This document shows positions 18,901 to 21,680 of a DNA stretch of 21,680 nt, piece by piece. The notes beneath the pieces were generated by a model, which had not been told where the DNA came from, ran no database searches, and saw only the letters and a program-made list of their open reading frames with translations. The translations under genes and the position numbers were made by a program. The stretch covers positions 107,229 to 128,908 of the forward strand of contig NWUY0300000936.1 of NCBI GenBank assembly GCA_004151065.3, given 5' to 3'. Every line of letters starts with the position of its first letter. The first letter of the stretch is position 1. The DNA comes from Larix sibirica. Lineage: Eukaryota; Streptophyta; Pinopsida; Pinales; Pinaceae.

Positions 18901-20129
18901 TTCACATGAATTGATATATATTTGAGGGATCGAGCCTCGACAGGTAGGTGGAACTACTTGTGGACACCTCCCACATTGACCTATCCTAGGAGGAGAACCC
19001 ATTGGAGGTAACATAAATGGGGAACTAGTTGATAAATTTTCGACTTAGAGTTGAAACGACCCATACATGTTACAAGGAAATGAACAATAGCTAGGCATAA
19101 CATGCCCCATGAAGAGGCCAAGAGCCTAATTGTATTATTAGGTCAAAGGTTCAGTTGGGCTAGAGGCAAGGGAAAGGCAAAGCAAGAGGTAGTGATCAAT
19201 GAGTATTCACATCTCCGCTGAAGAATTATGTCTATTAGGAAACATGGATACTTAGCTCTAGGCCTAAGAGTAATCAATCAATGCTAGGGGGAGTCTAAAT
19301 TTGTTCAAAGTGTTAGAACAAACATACTTTGGGTTTGAGTTTGGGTTTAACATTAACCAAATAAAGTAAACAATGAAGTTAGTAGGTTAGGTAGGGGGAA
19401 GGTTGTAGCCCTTGGAGATAGCTCAAATATCCTATACAATCTACTAAAGTTTGAAAAGAAGACAAACTTTTCACTCAACATGTTGTGGACTTGTGCAAGT
19501 TGAACCTTCTAGATTTAGTGACTATGATCATAAACTCAAACTAAGAGCTATAGTCTACTTTTAGCAATTGAGATTAGAATGTCACTGAAGTGTAGCCTAT
19601 AATTTGTAGTACAAAGAAGAGTTGGGGAAGCAAACGGAATAAATCAAATCTTTAAGGATTGGGTACGATTAAGCTTACGAGAGAGAGGCCCAATGGAAAA
19701 TGTAGGTAGCATGAAAAATTGGAAAAACAAGTTGTAGTAGCACATGTTGACACAATTGGAGCATAAAAGATGTGGACTTCATGCTTTGAGGAATCATTAC
19801 CCCAGTTAGCAGTGGATTAGTAGCCTTGCAACATAATTAGCAAAGTGACCACGACCCTCATACGTGCAGTAGAGTCCAAGAAATGATTATTAGTCTTTAG
19901 AGGAGGTGGATAGAAAGAATTCAATGAAAACACAAAGGCAATATGCACTTGTACTTGAAGTGAAGGCCTAAGGGAGATGGAAAATAATTTCCTTATTGTT
20001 AAAACTATTGATTGTTGAATCCAACTCTTAGGTTGATCTACTAGAAGAACTATGTCTCAAGTGTTAGTCTCTATGGGTAAAGTTCTAGTAGCACAAGGGG
20101 ATTGTCACAAAGTAGGAGAATTGGATTGC
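18901..20129. other. Spacer with no recognisable gene, moderate GC
   Basis: Less AT-rich than the flanks and poor in open frames. It could be a very decayed part of the same element as the relics on either side (18.4 kb and 20.1-20.6 kb), since they share orientation, but no conserved motif confirms this. Confidence 0.35.
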
Positions 20130-20640
20130 TGATTAGTTGGAACAATACTTTGAGGAATATGAACAGGTTTATGGAGAAGCTATGAATGTCAACAACCCAT
20201 AAAAGATGAATGAATCCAGGGAGCTCATAATGAAAAAAGATGCATTGGAGGATCAAATGAAACATTTGCAAAACTTGTCTAGGGAACTTGCTTGTAAACT
20301 ACAATCACAATTAACCATTGCATGATAAATGAAAGAAAGTGGAAGATAAGATCAAGTCTTGCATGGAGAAATCCCCAATGGAAGAAACTTTTATGGAGGC
20401 CACCATTGTCGAATTTTAACAATACCTTCAAAATGCTAAAAGTACCTAGAAGCCCATGTTCAATTCATTTTCTCTTCTTTGAGATGTCGCCATCAAGGAA
20501 ATCTATGAGTTGGAGTCACATTTTGAGGTCTAAATACCTCAACCGGCTCGGGCTTAGTTGGAAGGAGTGCTTGAGAATTGTTGTGGCTAAGTTTTGACCA
20601 AGGAATGGAAACATAGATCATATACCAACAGAGAATGATT
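20130..20640 (+). pseudogene. Charged, helix-rich (coiled-coil-like) coding relic, unidentified
   Basis: After a TAG at 20135 the frame reads LEQYFEEYEQVYGEAMNVNN, a stop, then KMNESRELIMKKDALEDQMK-HLQNLSRELACKLQSQLTIA ending at TGA. After a small shift it goes on with KKVEDKIKSCMEKSPMEETF-MEATIVEF, and, across several stops, IKEIYELESHFEV, LEGVLENCC and VLTKEWKHRSYTNRE near 20630. Glu/Lys/Leu/Gln spacing suggests a long helix or coiled coil. It may be part of a retrotransposon gag region or a host-gene fragment; I cannot assign it. A 91-codon open frame on the same strand (20322-20597) in another register is rich in Trp and Arg and looks like a shadow. Confidence 0.35.
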
Positions 20641-21680
20641 ATCTATTGATTGGTTGAATTAGCCGAAGACTAAGTTTGTAAAAATATCTAAGGCTATAGA
20701 TCATCCGCAAAAGTAATTCTCTAGATCCCTTTGCACATTTATGTTAAAGGCACAAAGCCCTTTTGTACAAGTGGATAATAGTTGGTAGTGCTAGATTCAT
20801 TTAGACTCCTAAAGTTGTAGCTGCCATAGTTGGTATATATGTATGTACTCAGTTGGAATTGTAAAGTGTTTTGCTTGGTTTAGTTCAATTTTATGTCTAT
20901 TGGTTCAATACTTAATTGAATTTGTTGTCTTGTATGGTTTTACATAATATCCTAATTATGAGATACTTGAGTTCTAGTCGAGTGTAAGGTGCAAGGCCTT
21001 GATGTAATCCATTTGCTCTGTAATACAATGGGATCGCATGATTTGTCAAGTTATTGTTGTGTTCTTGTTTAAAATCTTGTATTCTCTGCACATGACTTGT
21101 TTCCTTCATGTTTACATGAATTGATTAAAGAATAACTAATGGAATATATACTTCCATCATTTTCTAATGCTCTGCACACTAATTAATTGACAACAATCAA
21201 ACATGCCTTGAGTGAGACTTCCTTCCTTTGGAGGGATGAATATGATGGTGTGTTAAAATACGTAGAGCCCTTGTTGGACACCTTATATGGATGTTAGGTC
21301 TTTAAAATAGTCAACAAATATTGTAGTTCTTTGTTATAATTAATGTTTAATATTGTGTACAGTTTAGTTATTTATTGTAAACTTAACATTGACAAGCATG
21401 ACCAATATGTTGGTTATCAGCTAAATCCAACATTTTTGGGGTGTATTACTATTGTAAGAAGAGAATCACAAGAGTACATTTAACTAACACAAGATTGATC
21501 AAGTTATCACTGTAAAAACATCAAAGAAGAAAAGGATAAATGAAGCATAAGATTGATAAACCTCGAGAATGTTGTTGATCATTAAAATGATAAACTCATG
21601 AACTTTAGAGTTTCAATTCCCTATATTTTGTTTTGAATATTTTGTCTACTTCATTGACTTGGTCCCACCTACATATACAT
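20641..21680. other. AT-rich tail, no recognisable gene
   Basis: T-rich sequence with several TGTAAT/TTGTA-type motifs at 20850-21090 resembles plant 3' untranslated DNA, which could belong to the relic upstream. A TGTTGGACACC at about 21273 resembles the start of some copia LTRs, but no end, partner or primer site can be shown before the window stops. Confidence 0.35.

Noticed and set aside
20322-20597. 91-codon plus-strand open frame rich in Trp and Arg
   Set aside because: Another register over the same bases has coding-like helical sequence continuous with the upstream relic, so this frame is probably its shadow.
21273-21651. TGTTGGACACC... as a second copia LTR
   Set aside because: Only the first bases resemble an LTR start. 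There is no similarity to 15617-16086, and no primer-binding site or closing CA could be fixed before the window ends.
1-21680. CRISPR array, bacterial operon, tRNA or rRNA genes
   Set aside because: No regularly spaced identical repeats, Shine-Dalgarno-linked genes, cloverleaf sequences or rRNA motifs were seen. Composition and elements point to a plant nuclear genome.

Overview
This looks like nuclear DNA of a seed plant with a large, repeat-rich genome. It is AT-rich, has few CpG sites, contains four single N bases (484, 13548, 15770, 18158), and has no intact protein-coding gene, rRNA or tRNA that I can recognise. A conifer or other gymnosperm is plausible from the very old, heavily mutated retrotransposon relics, but the species is an inference. 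I see no evidence of a new functional system. The interest lies in how several decayed elements are built and rearranged.

Layout. (a) 1-480: an LTR- or promoter-like stretch with a clean TATA box at 278-287. (b) 976-2954, minus strand: a broken plant gene-like sequence with an N-terminal conserved block, a recognisable 125-bp GT-AG intron (1925-2049), an acidic stretch and a Pro/Ser-rich tail made of degenerate 75-bp tandem repeats. The Gly-rich open frame on the plus strand over 938-1507 is the antisense shadow of this tail. (c) about 3170-4964: an array of short GCACC/GGTGC-type motifs in both orientations that ends at a CTTGTAGTG terminus, as expected for one end of a CACTA (En/Spm-like) DNA transposon. 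(d) 4965-12504: about 7.5 kb of AT-rich DNA with no recognisable gene, holding a perfect 35-bp direct repeat, a (TA)10 tract, a small perfect hairpin and a degenerate duplication.

(e) 12505-about 16086, plus strand: a dead Ty1/copia retrotransposon, in order gag, protease, integrase, RT N-terminus, RNase H, polypurine tract and probable 3' LTR. The RT core is deleted, so the start of RT runs straight into RNase H. Part of the protease-integrase spacer is replaced by an antisense piece of Ty3/gypsy reverse transcriptase (about 13549-13795) whose left edge lies beside an N. Two of the three integrase catalytic positions, the protease DSG motif and the Gag zinc knuckle are also mutated. No 5' LTR or primer-binding site was found. 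(f) 16087-21680: AT-rich DNA with a short degenerate duplication near 17.2 kb, a weak coding relic near 18.4-18.9 kb, and a plus-strand charged, helix-rich coding relic at about 20.13-20.64 kb that I cannot assign.

No genes here appear to work together. The window reads as layered transposon insertions and decay. All family assignments come from motifs read by eye and not from database searches.
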